From contig JBFKDQ010000017.1 of the NCBI GenBank assembly GCA_041619555.1, forward strand, positions 1 through 64,000: a DNA stretch of 64,000 nt, in the 5' to 3' direction. Each line of letters starts with the position of its first letter. The stretch's first letter is position 1. The notes beneath the pieces are model-generated. The model worked only from the letters and a program-made list of their open reading frames with translations. It ran no database searches and had not been told where the DNA came from. Position numbers and translations under genes: made by a program. Shown here piece by piece: positions 16,853 to 25,174 of the stretch. The DNA is from Oceanococcus sp041619555 (lineage in GTDB: Bacteria > Pseudomonadota > Gammaproteobacteria > Nevskiales > Oceanococcaceae).

Positions 16853-17763
16853 TGCTGCGCGACGAAGGCATCAAGGATGGCGCCAGGGGCGGCACTGAAC
16901 ACCTCGGGTTTGGCCATGATGTATTCCAGGGCCTGTTCCAGATACTTGATCCGGTGCGGCTGGCCGATCACCCAGGGATGCAGATTCAGGGCCAGAATCC
17001 GTCCGCCCTGGCTTTGGGCTTCGGCCAGCAACAGATCGCAGGCATCCATCACCTGTTCGGCCCAGGCGGCGGCCGGGTGCAGATTGTCCAGCAGCACGAA
17101 ACGGTCTTCCAGTTCGGTGGACAATGGCATCGCCCACAGCGGCCCCTGGGCGGTGGCGAAGCGATAGGGCATGTCGTCATTCACCCAGTCGCAGAAATAC
17201 TCGATGCCCTCGGCCCTGATCAGTTCCGGGGTCAGCGCGCTTTCCATCTTGCCGGGGCTGAGCCAGCCGCGGATGCGCTGGCCGCTGAGCTCGCGCAGTC
17301 GGTGCAGGGCGCGCTTGACCAGGTCCGCCTCCGCCTCCGCAGTCAGTCCGCTGGCATGGGCGGTGTCCATGCTCCAGGAATGGCCGAGAATTTCATCGCC
17401 GCGCTCCACGATGGTCTGCAGCAGCGCCGGATAGCGCTCGGCCAGTCGGGTGTTGAAGGCAAAGCCCGGCTTCACGCCATAGCGGTCGAAGGTGTTGAGG
17501 AGGCGAAAGATGCCGACCCGGTTGCCGTAATCGCGCAGGCTGTAATGGCGCAGGTCGGGATAGGGCATGCTCATGTTGCCGGCGAGCTTGACCGGCAGGC
17601 CCCGGGGGTTCAGCGGATAGAACTGCATGCCGACATTGACCCACAGCGCGAGGTGCTTGCCTTGCGGCCAGGTGATCGGCTTGCGTTCGGCCAGCAGGGA
17701 AAACGCGTAGCGCTCGTGGTCCATGCCAAGGTGGCGGTGCGGGTAGTTCAGTGGATCGTTCAT
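16849..17763 (-). CDS. Polysaccharide deacetylase-fold protein, cyclic imidase/PuuE-like, copy 2
   Basis: This 304-residue protein has a NodB-homology barrel of the PuuE allantoinase/cyclic imide hydrolase branch. Visible elements: LALWVNVGMQFY, SLRDYGNRVGIFRLL, ILGHSWSMDTAH (metal-binding His region, about 122-133), GWLSPGKMES, DWVNDDMPYRF (PuuE-like NDD-P block) and LNLHPWVIGQPHR. Bacterial cyclic imide hydrolases of this fold open succinimide- or maleimide-type rings. Start is the ATG at 17763, overlapping the stop of copy 1. With isochorismatase-type amidase and LeuCD-type genes in the same operon, opening of substituted maleimides from pyrroles is the favoured inference. Confidence 0.82.
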   Translation of the reverse strand: MNDPLNYPHRHLGMDHERYAFSLLAERKPITWPQGKHLALWVNVGMQFYPLNPRGLPVKLAGNMSMPYPDLRHYSLRDYGNRVGIFRLLNTFDRYGVKPGFAFNTRLAERYPALLQTIVERGDEILGHSWSMDTAHASGLTAEAEADLVKRALHRLRELSGQRIRGWLSPGKMESALTPELIRAEGIEYFCDWVNDDMPYRFATAQGPLWAMPLSTELEDRFVLLDNLHPAAAWAEQVMDACDLLLAEAQSQGGRILALNLHPWVIGQPHRIKYLEQALEYIMAKPEVFSAAPGAILDAFVAQQ

Positions 17764-18683
17764 GCCTGCACCTCCTGCGGGATTCGGGCAATGGCGGCGC
17801 TGGCCGCAGCGTAGTGGTGCTGCAGGTAATGCGCGGCGATCTCCCTGCCGGTGGTGACCCAGACATCGGCATGGCCGGTGATGTACTCCAGGGCCTCTTC
17901 GAAGGCTTTCAGGCGATGCGGGCAGCTCACCTGATAATTGTGGGTGGGAATGCACATCACGGTGCCGGATTCGGCGCCTTCGGCATACAGGCGGTCGAAA
18001 CAGTCCTTGAGCATCCGGCCGTAATCGCGCGGCTGCACCTTGTTGACGACGAAGGCGATGGTGTCATTCATCTCCAGCGAATAGGGCAGGGAGACAAAGG
18101 GCTTGCCGCTGCGCACCGCCAGCGGTGTGGGCTGGTCATCGTGGAACAGGTCGCAGGTGTACAGACCGCCCGCCTCGGCAAACAGATCGATGGTGGTCTC
18201 GGAATGCGACAGGGCCGGGGCCAGATAACCGGCGGGGCGCTGGCCGCTATGGCGTTCGATCGTGTCCATCGCATCCAGGATCATCGTGCGTTCCTGGGCC
18301 TCGCTCAGGCCGTAGGTGTAGCGGGTGTTGTAGATTCCGTGGGAAAAGAATTCCCATTGGCGCTCCCGGCACATCGCGATGATTTCAGGGTGGTGCTCGC
18401 ACAGGGCGGCGGAGAGCGAGATGGAGCCGCGGATGCCGTATTTGTCGAGCAGGCGCATCTGGCGCATGTGGCCCACGCGGTTGCCATAGTCGCGGATCGA
18501 ATAGCCGGGGACGTGCGGTGTCGGCGTGGGCCAAGCCTTGCGATACGCATTGTCGGGGGGATCGAGTTCGTAGAATTCGATGTTCGGCGCCACCCAGAAT
18601 GCCAGCCGGGCGCCATTGGGCCAGGTGATCCGGGGGCGCTGGTGGTAGGGCCAGTAGGCGTAGTATCCGGGGTCTTCGCGCAT
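17760..18683 (-). CDS. Polysaccharide deacetylase-fold protein, cyclic imidase/PuuE-like, copy 1
   Basis: A paralogue of the downstream gene, 307 residues from ATG 18683. It shares RITWPNG, SIRDYGNRVGHMR, FFSHGIYNTRY (metal-site His), GYLAPALSHSE, DLFHDDQPTPL and PTHNYQVSCPHR. I chose 18683 because GGAG lies nine nt before it and its N-terminus aligns with copy 2; a TTG at 18725 or ATG at 18719 would add 14 or 12 residues. Two imidase-like enzymes in tandem could form one heteromeric enzyme or handle two different imides, as expected if a tetrapyrrole yields rings with different side chains. Confidence 0.8.
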   Translation of the reverse strand: MREDPGYYAYWPYHQRPRITWPNGARLAFWVAPNIEFYELDPPDNAYRKAWPTPTPHVPGYSIRDYGNRVGHMRQMRLLDKYGIRGSISLSAALCEHHPEIIAMCRERQWEFFSHGIYNTRYTYGLSEAQERTMILDAMDTIERHSGQRPAGYLAPALSHSETTIDLFAEAGGLYTCDLFHDDQPTPLAVRSGKPFVSLPYSLEMNDTIAFVVNKVQPRDYGRMLKDCFDRLYAEGAESGTVMCIPTHNYQVSCPHRLKAFEEALEYITGHADVWVTTGREIAAHYLQHHYAAASAAIARIPQEVQA

Positions 18684-18743
18684 GACGGCATGCTCCGAGC
18701 AGGTTTGAGGTGAGGCCATCGGCAAATGGCGAATGGTGCTTTC

Positions 18744-19418
18744 CTATTGTTCGGCCAGGCGATCTTCCAGCCAGTCCAGGGTTTCGGCGACATCGACGAC
18801 ATCGGCGTACTTCAGCATCAGGTCGGTGAGATTGGCGAAATGATAGGACTCGTGCTTGTCCGCCACGCACTGCTCGGGAACGATGGTGCGGTAGCCGCGC
18901 GAGAGGCTGTCGACCGCGCCGGCGCGCACGCAGCCGGAGGTGGAGCCGCCAGTGATGATGACGGTGTCGACCTGGTGCCAGACCAGCAGGGACTGCAGCG
19001 GCGTCTCGAAGAACGGCGAGGGCATGCGCTTGGTGTAGATCACGTCCCGCGCGTGATCGATCTCGCAGCGGGCATCGAATTCGGCGCGGCGGGAATCGTA
19101 TTTGATGTTCTGCAGCGAGTCCGGCGTGTCGGTTCGGGTGCCCCAGACGCCGGCGTCTTCGCCCGAGGCCAGGTAGGCCACATGGGTCCAGACGACTGGC
19201 CAGCCGAGCTTGCGGAAACGGGCGGCCAGCTGGTTGACGTAGCTGATCTGCTTGGGGTCGGTTTCATAGGCCGTCTTGAATTCATCTTTCTTGGTATAGG
19301 CCTTTTGCAGATCGATGTTGACGAGAGCGGCCTTGCGGCCATAGCCGAAACGGGCGCGGTTGGGGTTGGCCTTGACCTCCTGCCAGATCTGGCGGGCGGT
19401 TTTGTCGGATCGTTCCAT
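18744..19418 (-). CDS. Isochorismatase-family cysteine amidohydrolase 2
   Basis: A 224-residue cysteine hydrolase with triad D36 (LVNIDLQKAYT), K130 (IYTKRMPSPFFET) and C163 (GSTSGCVRAGAVD). The block FFxTPL-LxxLLxxxxVDTVIITGxSTSGCVRA resembles N-carbamoylsarcosine amidase and maleamate amidase. It differs clearly from the copy at 8283. Its place just upstream of two imidase-like genes suggests that it deamidates the ring-opened half-amide. It is a member of the minus-strand operon starting at 20644, 42 bp after the thioredoxin-like gene. Confidence 0.9.
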   Translation of the reverse strand: MERSDKTARQIWQEVKANPNRARFGYGRKAALVNIDLQKAYTKKDEFKTAYETDPKQISYVNQLAARFRKLGWPVVWTHVAYLASGEDAGVWGTRTDTPDSLQNIKYDSRRAEFDARCEIDHARDVIYTKRMPSPFFETPLQSLLVWHQVDTVIITGGSTSGCVRAGAVDSLSRGYRTIVPEQCVADKHESYHFANLTDLMLKYADVVDVAETLDWLEDRLAEQ

Positions 19419-19460
19419 TTTCAGGCTCCAGAGACGGGGGATAGGACGGGATGGATGGCG

Positions 19461-19964
19461 TCAGGGTGTGGCCGATTCAGGGGCTGGTGTGAGCGGCGCT
19501 TGCAGTTCTTGCCGCAGTCCATCGAGTTCGGCGTGATAGCGGATCGCGAGCACGCGGCGCGCATCCAGATCCAGTACGGTCACGCGGTCGGGCCGGTAGG
19601 GCAGGGCCTGTTTGGTGCGGCCCTTGGTGTCGACCCAGGTGGTGTAGCTGCGGTCTTTCAGGCTGGAGCGAATCATCCGTTTGACGAAGCCCGGCGCCGC
19701 GCTGATCTCGGCGATGACGATGGCCTGCTGGGCATCAAGCGTGGCCTGATCGCGGCCGTCCATCGCCTCCTTGATCAGATTGCCGCTCTTGCGATCGCCA
19801 CTCAGATAAATGCGCCGCACCGCCTCATCCAGGGTGTGGTCGGTGCCGCCGGCATCTTCCAGGCTCAGTTCGGGCAGGGTGTCACCTGGCTGCAGCGCGA
19901 ACGCGTTCGCACTGAGGACGAGGGCAAGCAGGGCCATCAGGCCGGGGATGGCAAAGGTTTTCAT
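19461..19964 (-). CDS. Exported thioredoxin-fold-like protein of unknown function
   Basis: This 167-residue protein has a Sec signal peptide (hydrophobic segment about 6-22, AFA cleavage-like site near 23) followed by QPGDTLPELSLEDAGG, the start typical of YtfJ/AhpC-type thioredoxin-fold proteins. There is no cysteine in the mature part, so redox activity is unlikely. It overlaps the preceding membrane-protein gene by 4 bp. Function unknown; it may be a periplasmic accessory of the operon. Confidence 0.65.
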   Translation of the reverse strand: MKTFAIPGLMALLALVLSANAFALQPGDTLPELSLEDAGGTDHTLDEAVRRIYLSGDRKSGNLIKEAMDGRDQATLDAQQAIVIAEISAAPGFVKRMIRSSLKDRSYTTWVDTKGRTKQALPYRPDRVTVLDLDARRVLAIRYHAELDGLRQELQAPLTPAPESATP

Positions 19965-20644
19965 ACGGGTTTCTCCTGCATGCGACGGGCCAGTTGCCAG
20001 CAGCCGATGGCGAGGGCGAGCTGGGCGGAAAGATTAACGCTTTGCTGGATCCAGGCGCTCGCTTCGCCCGGGCTCAGGCGCGCCAGGCCACTGAGCGAGA
20101 CGGTGGCAGCAAAGTTGTAAACGAAGCACAACAGGACCGGCAGGGGAAGGCCGCTCCAGTGTGCGGCCTTGAATGCCTGCAGCAGCAGGCTGGCGTTGGC
20201 CAGGGTGGTGAGGCCGAGCAGGCAGAAAAACCAGATGCGCGTTTGTGGCCAGACCGCGTAGGCCACAAGGCCAATGAGCAGCGGCAGGCTCGACCACAGA
20301 GCGAGACGGTCGGCGGGAAAGCTCGCGCTGTTGGCGCTCACGCCAGCACGCCAGGCTCGGCTGGCATGAAACATGCTGAAGGAGAGGGCGAAGAAGCCTG
20401 GCGCCAGGAAGATGAACAGCAGATTGGACAGCCAGACGATGTCCTGCGCCTGCAGCGCGATGATGAGTTTCCAGCTGGCCTTGCACAGACCTCCGAGGAT
20501 GATCAATGCCGCGGCAAGCCAGCTCGCCGTGCGCAGGGCGTGATGCCGATGGCCGATCGCCAAGGCCAGGCAGATCAGGCCGAAAGCGCTGGCCAGAACC
20601 GGCAAGTAATCGAATAAAGCAACGCCTACGGAGTAGCTGTGCAT
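19961..20644 (-). CDS. Unknown integral membrane protein, about seven membrane segments
   Basis: This 227-residue protein is almost wholly hydrophobic, with about seven predicted membrane segments (around 10-30, 38-60, 68-90, 115-133, 138-158, 165-185, 200-220), and no motif I recognise. It is the first gene of the minus-strand operon (20644 to 14826) that carries the imidase, amidase and LeuCD-type genes, and its start lies 24 bp from operator site c. A transport or sensory role is possible but unsupported. Confidence 0.7.
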   Translation of the reverse strand: MHSYSVGVALFDYLPVLASAFGLICLALAIGHRHHALRTASWLAAALIILGGLCKASWKLIIALQAQDIVWLSNLLFIFLAPGFFALSFSMFHASRAWRAGVSANSASFPADRLALWSSLPLLIGLVAYAVWPQTRIWFFCLLGLTTLANASLLLQAFKAAHWSGLPLPVLLCFVYNFAATVSLSGLARLSPGEASAWIQQSVNLSAQLALAIGCWQLARRMQEKPV

Positions 20645-20668
20645 GGGCGTTCAGGCTCCTGTTGTCTA

Positions 20669-20699
20669 AATGACATAATAATAGTACTTTATATCAAAC
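20669..20699. promoter_or_regulatory. Candidate operators, site c (two copies)
   Basis: AATGACATAATAATA at 20669-20683 matches the site f element at 13 of 15 positions. TTATATCAA at 20689-20697, read on the other strand, is TTGATATAA and is identical to the left part of site a. Both lie between the divergent starts at 20644 (minus) and 20810 (plus), 24 bp from the former, so each may serve one direction. Confidence 0.55.
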
Positions 20700-20809
20700 A
20701 GCTCACGCAGAGGGGCGTTCGGGGTTGGTTAGAAGGAATTTTTGGCGCCCCGAATCAAACCTGTTCCAGCTCATGGTTTACCGTTGAAGAGCCCACTGAG
20801 GAATGCTCT

Positions 20810-23623
20810 ATGTTGAAGTTCCAGCTCAGGAATCCGACCCATACTTTGGTCATGGCGCTCGGGCTTGGTGCAAGTCAATGGCTGCCCTTGGTGCATGCGC
20901 AGTCGCAGAGCGATGAGCAGACTTATGATTTCAGCGAATTGTTCGATGAAGCACCCCGCGGCGAAGCCGCTGCGCCACCACCGGAGCCCACGGACGACAC
21001 GCAGATGGCCGAGGTCGGTGGCGGTTCTGAAGCCGAGGACGTGGCACCGGAAGCGGCGCCCGCCGCAGAGCCGGCCAAGACCGGATCGGGTCAGCGCCGG
21101 CGCGCCACCCAGTTGGAAGAGATCGTGGTCACCGCCCGCAAACGGGTGGAGACGGTGCAGGATGTGCCCCTGTCGGTGACGCCTTTTACCGCCGAGGATC
21201 TGGAGCAGCGCGGTTTCAATGGTCTGGATGACATTGCGGCGGCGACGCCGGGCTTCACGTTCGAGGGCTTCATGACCGGTGGGGCGCATGGCAATGCGGT
21301 CATCCGCGGTCTCGCCCAGCAGTTCACTACCTCCAGAATCCAGAACGTCTCCTTCTTTCTGGATGGGGTTTACCTGCAGCGTCAGAGCATGCTGAATCTG
21401 GGGATGGTGGACATGGAGCGGATCGAGGTGGTCAAGGGGCCGCAGAATGCCCTGTATGGCCGCAATGCATTTGGCGGGGCGGTCAACTACATCACCCTGA
21501 AACCCAGCATGGACCCGGAGGGTTATCTGGTCGTCGGCACCGGCGACCATGCGCGCGAGGAATATCGTTTCGGCATCAGCGGGCCGATCAACGAGGACGG
21601 CACCGTGCTCGGCAAGTTCACCGCGGGCATCAGCAGCTATGACGGGCATACGCGCAACAATCACCCGATGGCCGATGCCGATCCGGCCGGCCCGAACCTG
21701 CGCGGCATGCTGGGGGGCTGGGATGACAGCATCTACAGCATGTCGCTGGCCTATCAGCCCTATCAAGGTCTGCTGGTGCGCGGCAGCTACTACTACAGCG
21801 CGATGCAGCGCGAGACCCAGCCCGGCTATTCCATCTCCGGCGTGAACGTGGCGCGTTTCGGCATGCGCTTTGACGACCAGAACGATCTCAACTGCAACCA
21901 GATTACGGTTCCGAATATCGGTGACCCGAGCAAGAGCCACACCGGGTTTTCGGCCTATTGTGGCGAATTGCCCCGCTATGCTTCGGATATCGCGCCGCGC
22001 ACGGTGCAGGGCATGGTGGTGGATCCCCGCGCCATCGGCACCCTGGCGAATACCCGGGCGATCACGCTGACCACCGAGTACGAGATCAATCCCGATCTGA
22101 GCCTCAACTATCTGTACGGCCAGGCCGTGCATGATTCCTATACCGACGGTGGCGCCAGCGATGAAGATCCGGTTGCCGGTCGCGGGATGGTGACCAATGC
22201 CGCGATCACGGCGGTGGATACCCAGAATGTGGAAGGCTACAGTTTTGCCAATACCGCCAGCTCGCGGCCGAACTCGGAGCTCAAATCCTTCTCGCATGAA
22301 CTGCGCTTCGACTGGGACGTGAACGCCAAATTGCGCACCAGTTTCGGCGCCTACTATTCGCAGGTGGAAGATGCGGAATGGACGGCCTTGTTCATCAACG
22401 ATCTGTGCAATGCCGATACCCCCGAGAACATCGAGAACTGCAACGAACCGCTATCGGCGCCCAATACCTTGGGCGAACGCACGGTGCTGACTGCCGGGGT
22501 GGCTTACGATCAGTACGTGCGGCAGCATGGTGGCCAGCTGCGTGGCGAGTGGACGGCCTTCCAGGACCGCATCATGGCCGGCTTTGCCTCGTTCAGCTAC
22601 AGCTTTCTTGACAACCTGGAAGGCACGCTGGAAGCCCGCTACACCCTGGAAGACAAGATGGTCGATCGGTTTACCGATTCGTTCATGCTCAAGCCGGGCG
22701 AGACCGTGACCTACAACCCGCCGCAGGATCCCGTGCTGCCAGGCTTCGGCAACTCGCTGACCAGCAACATCGTGGTGCCGCACGATGAGAAGCGCTACGC
22801 CTATTTCACCCCGCGGGCGATTCTCAACTGGCACTATGCCAAGCAGAACATGGTGTATTTCTCCGTCGCCAAGGGGGTCAAATCCGGTGGCTTCAACAAT
22901 GCCGATTCGCCGACCGAACTGACCTACGATGAAGCGGAGAACTGGACCTACGAACTCGGTTCCAAGAATCGCTTCATGCATGGCCTGATCACCCTCAATG
23001 GCGCGCTGTTCCTGATCGACTGGAGCGGCCTGCAGGGCGGGGTGCCGCCCAGTGTGGCCGGTCTTTCCACCTCCGACATCGTCACCAACATCGGCGGCGC
23101 GACCAGCTATGGCATCGAAATCGAATCCGATGTCCACTTAAGCCGTGATTTTTCCCTGGATCTGGGGCTGACCTACAACGATGCCACCTACAATGACGGG
23201 GTAAAATACTCCGGCGGGCATCAGGATACCGGCAGTTTTCATTGTGATGGCGTGACCTGTCCCGCCGATGGCGATGTCGGCGGCAATCAGCTGGCCCGGA
23301 CATCCAAACAGCAGTATTCGCTGGGCCTGAATTTCACCCGTGATCTGGCCGGCTGGCTGATGAAGGCGCGTCTGGACACGAATTACCAAAGCAAGCAATA
23401 CGTGACGCCGCTGAATCTGGCCTGGGCGCCGGATCGTCAGCTCACCAATGCCTCGCTGAACTTCGCCGCCCCCGGTGACCGCTGGGAAATCGGTTTCTGG
23501 GGCAAGAATCTGACCGATGAAGACTACGCCTCGAACGCGTTCTACATCGGCGTGTTCAACCAGTACATGGCGGGCAAGGGTGCAGGGCGCACCTTTGGCG
23601 CCAACATGAAGTACAGATTCTGA
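20810..23623 (+). CDS. TonB-dependent outer-membrane receptor 1
   Basis: A 937-residue outer-membrane receptor. It has a signal peptide (about 1-30, ending LVHAQS), an unusually long acidic/Ala-Pro linker (about 35-95), a TonB-box-like LEEIVVTARKR, then plug-domain motifs (QDVPLSVTPFTAEDL, VIRGL, ERIEVVKGPQNALYGRNAFGG) and a barrel ending in F. The plug GPQNALYGRNAFGGAVNY segment is classic. Iron-free substrates are common in this family group; here the gene heads the transport operon of the island and shares operator site c with the catabolic operon, so it probably imports the pathway's substrate. ATG 20810 has GAGGAA about 7 nt upstream. Confidence 0.93.
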   Translation: MLKFQLRNPTHTLVMALGLGASQWLPLVHAQSQSDEQTYDFSELFDEAPRGEAAAPPPEPTDDTQMAEVGGGSEAEDVAPEAAPAAEPAKTGSGQRRRATQLEEIVVTARKRVETVQDVPLSVTPFTAEDLEQRGFNGLDDIAAATPGFTFEGFMTGGAHGNAVIRGLAQQFTTSRIQNVSFFLDGVYLQRQSMLNLGMVDMERIEVVKGPQNALYGRNAFGGAVNYITLKPSMDPEGYLVVGTGDHAREEYRFGISGPINEDGTVLGKFTAGISSYDGHTRNNHPMADADPAGPNLRGMLGGWDDSIYSMSLAYQPYQGLLVRGSYYYSAMQRETQPGYSISGVNVARFGMRFDDQNDLNCNQITVPNIGDPSKSHTGFSAYCGELPRYASDIAPRTVQGMVVDPRAIGTLANTRAITLTTEYEINPDLSLNYLYGQAVHDSYTDGGASDEDPVAGRGMVTNAAITAVDTQNVEGYSFANTASSRPNSELKSFSHELRFDWDVNAKLRTSFGAYYSQVEDAEWTALFINDLCNADTPENIENCNEPLSAPNTLGERTVLTAGVAYDQYVRQHGGQLRGEWTAFQDRIMAGFASFSYSFLDNLEGTLEARYTLEDKMVDRFTDSFMLKPGETVTYNPPQDPVLPGFGNSLTSNIVVPHDEKRYAYFTPRAILNWHYAKQNMVYFSVAKGVKSGGFNNADSPTELTYDEAENWTYELGSKNRFMHGLITLNGALFLIDWSGLQGGVPPSVAGLSTSDIVTNIGGATSYGIEIESDVHLSRDFSLDLGLTYNDATYNDGVKYSGGHQDTGSFHCDGVTCPADGDVGGNQLARTSKQQYSLGLNFTRDLAGWLMKARLDTNYQSKQYVTPLNLAWAPDRQLTNASLNFAAPGDRWEIGFWGKNLTDEDYASNAFYIGVFNQYMAGKGAGRTFGANMKYRF

Positions 23624-23652
23624 CCGCGTCGCCAGGCTCAAGGAGCGCAGTC

Positions 23653-25071
23653 GTGCGATTTCAATATCAAGTGTTTGCGTTGCTGGTTCCGGCCGGGATC
23701 CTGGCAGCTTGCGGATCGGCGTCGAATTCCGCCCGTGAATTGCCACTGGGCACCTACGAGCATTTCACCGTCAAGGATCCGCAGCAGTCCGCCGCCTTTC
23801 TGGCCGTGGATGATCTCGACGGGGATGGGCGCAAGGAGATCGTGCTGTCGACCCTCATCGAGCAGTCGCCGCCGGGGCCGCCGACGGCGGCCTCGCGCGG
23901 CGCCTTGCGCGTGTTCAGCACCGCGGCGGATGCCGCCGGTCCCTGGAGCGAAAAGCTGGTGCTGGCGACCACGGATCCGCAGGGCGAGGCCTTCATCAAT
24001 GCGCCACAGGTCTTCGACATCGACGGGGATGGAATCAAGGATCTTCTGGTGCAGACCGGCTTTCTGACCACCCTGGGCGGATCGCAATCCTGGTTGCGCG
24101 GGCCGGATTTTCGCGAGCGTCGCTATTTCGCACTCGAAACCACCCGCGGCATGACCGGCTATTTCTGGCACGAAGCGCAGCAGCACGATCTGGATGGCGA
24201 TGGCCTGCTGGACATCATCACCACCTCGGTGCAGACGCAGGACCTGGTGGGCAATCCGGGCAATCCACTGGGCCGTCCGGATGGCAATGAAAAGCTGCGG
24301 GTGGAGTGGCATCGCAATCTCGGTGGTGGCGAGTTCGCCTATCAGGTCCTGGCGGAGGGGGTCGGCGGCGTATTCATCAAATTGCATGATGTCGATGCGG
24401 ACGGCGATCAGGACATCCTGCTGAGCCATTATTTCGGCCCGCCGCAGCGGCCGTCGGTGATCTGGCTGGAGCAACTTCAGGCCCCGGCTGCGGGCAACGA
24501 CTACGTCGGGGAGTGGCAGCAGCACAGCATCGACTCCACCATCGGCGCGGGCTATCACATGGAACTGGCGGACCTCAATGGCGATGGTCGCATCGATCTG
24601 ATCGTGGATTCGCATCATCACCAGGACGATGAGCGCATGGTCGATGCGCAGGGCCAGCCGATTGCGCCTGGCCTCTACTGGTTTGAAATTCCGTCGAACC
24701 CGCGCCAGAGCAGCCAGTGGCCACGCCATGTGATTTCGCAGGATTTCGAGGTCAATCTGGCCGGCAGTCCGTCCAGCCAGGGCGTGCCGGGCATCTTCAG
24801 CGTGGGCGATATCGATGGCGATGGCCGGTTGGATCTTGCGGTGCCTGGTGACGGCAACGACAAGCTGTACGGATTTCGCCAACAGGCCGATGGCCAGTTC
24901 CTGGCGGAACTGATCGATGTGGGGCAAAAAATGATCGCGATGGCAGTGATCGCCGACATCGACGGCGATGGTCGCAATGAAATCGTCGCCGCCAAGCACA
25001 ACAGCGTCGATGGTGGCACCGAGCTGCCGCCCGGCTTCCTCAGGATTTACCGATTCCAGCCGCCATCGTGA
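23653..25071 (+). CDS. FG-GAP/VCBS repeat lipoprotein (beta-propeller)
   Basis: This 472-residue protein starts at GTG 23653 (AGGAG 7-8 nt upstream). A lipobox, GILAACG, puts the lipidated cysteine at residue 20. The mature part has seven DxDGDG-type calcium-binding repeats (for example DDLDGDGRKE, FDIDGDGIKD, ADLNGDGRID, GDIDGDGRLD, ADIDGDGRNE), consistent with a seven-bladed propeller. It follows the TonB receptor by 29 bp. I infer a surface or periplasmic lipoprotein working with the receptor, perhaps in capturing a poorly soluble ligand. No catalytic motif is visible. Confidence 0.85.
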   Translation: MRFQYQVFALLVPAGILAACGSASNSARELPLGTYEHFTVKDPQQSAAFLAVDDLDGDGRKEIVLSTLIEQSPPGPPTAASRGALRVFSTAADAAGPWSEKLVLATTDPQGEAFINAPQVFDIDGDGIKDLLVQTGFLTTLGGSQSWLRGPDFRERRYFALETTRGMTGYFWHEAQQHDLDGDGLLDIITTSVQTQDLVGNPGNPLGRPDGNEKLRVEWHRNLGGGEFAYQVLAEGVGGVFIKLHDVDADGDQDILLSHYFGPPQRPSVIWLEQLQAPAAGNDYVGEWQQHSIDSTIGAGYHMELADLNGDGRIDLIVDSHHHQDDERMVDAQGQPIAPGLYWFEIPSNPRQSSQWPRHVISQDFEVNLAGSPSSQGVPGIFSVGDIDGDGRLDLAVPGDGNDKLYGFRQQADGQFLAELIDVGQKMIAMAVIADIDGDGRNEIVAAKHNSVDGGTELPPGFLRIYRFQPPS

Positions 25072-25174
25072 CCTGGATCAGTTCGGCCGGCCGCCGTGGT
25101 CGCCACCCTGCGGGAAAAAGACCGGTCGGGGTGGCTGTCGTCAGCGCCGGTCGCAAACAAGAGATTTTCTGACC

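Noticed and set aside
8283..19418. Nicotinate degradation (maleamate amidase, maleate isomerase) as the pathway for the amidases.
   Set aside because: No nicotinate hydroxylase, 6-hydroxynicotinate monooxygenase or dihydroxypyridine dioxygenase is seen, and the chlorophyllase-, RCCR- and NOL-like genes point to pyrrole substrates.
23638..24999. Long minus-strand open frame opposite the propeller lipoprotein gene.
   Set aside because: The plus-strand frame has a lipoprotein signal and seven calcium repeats; the antisense translation shows no recognisable protein features.
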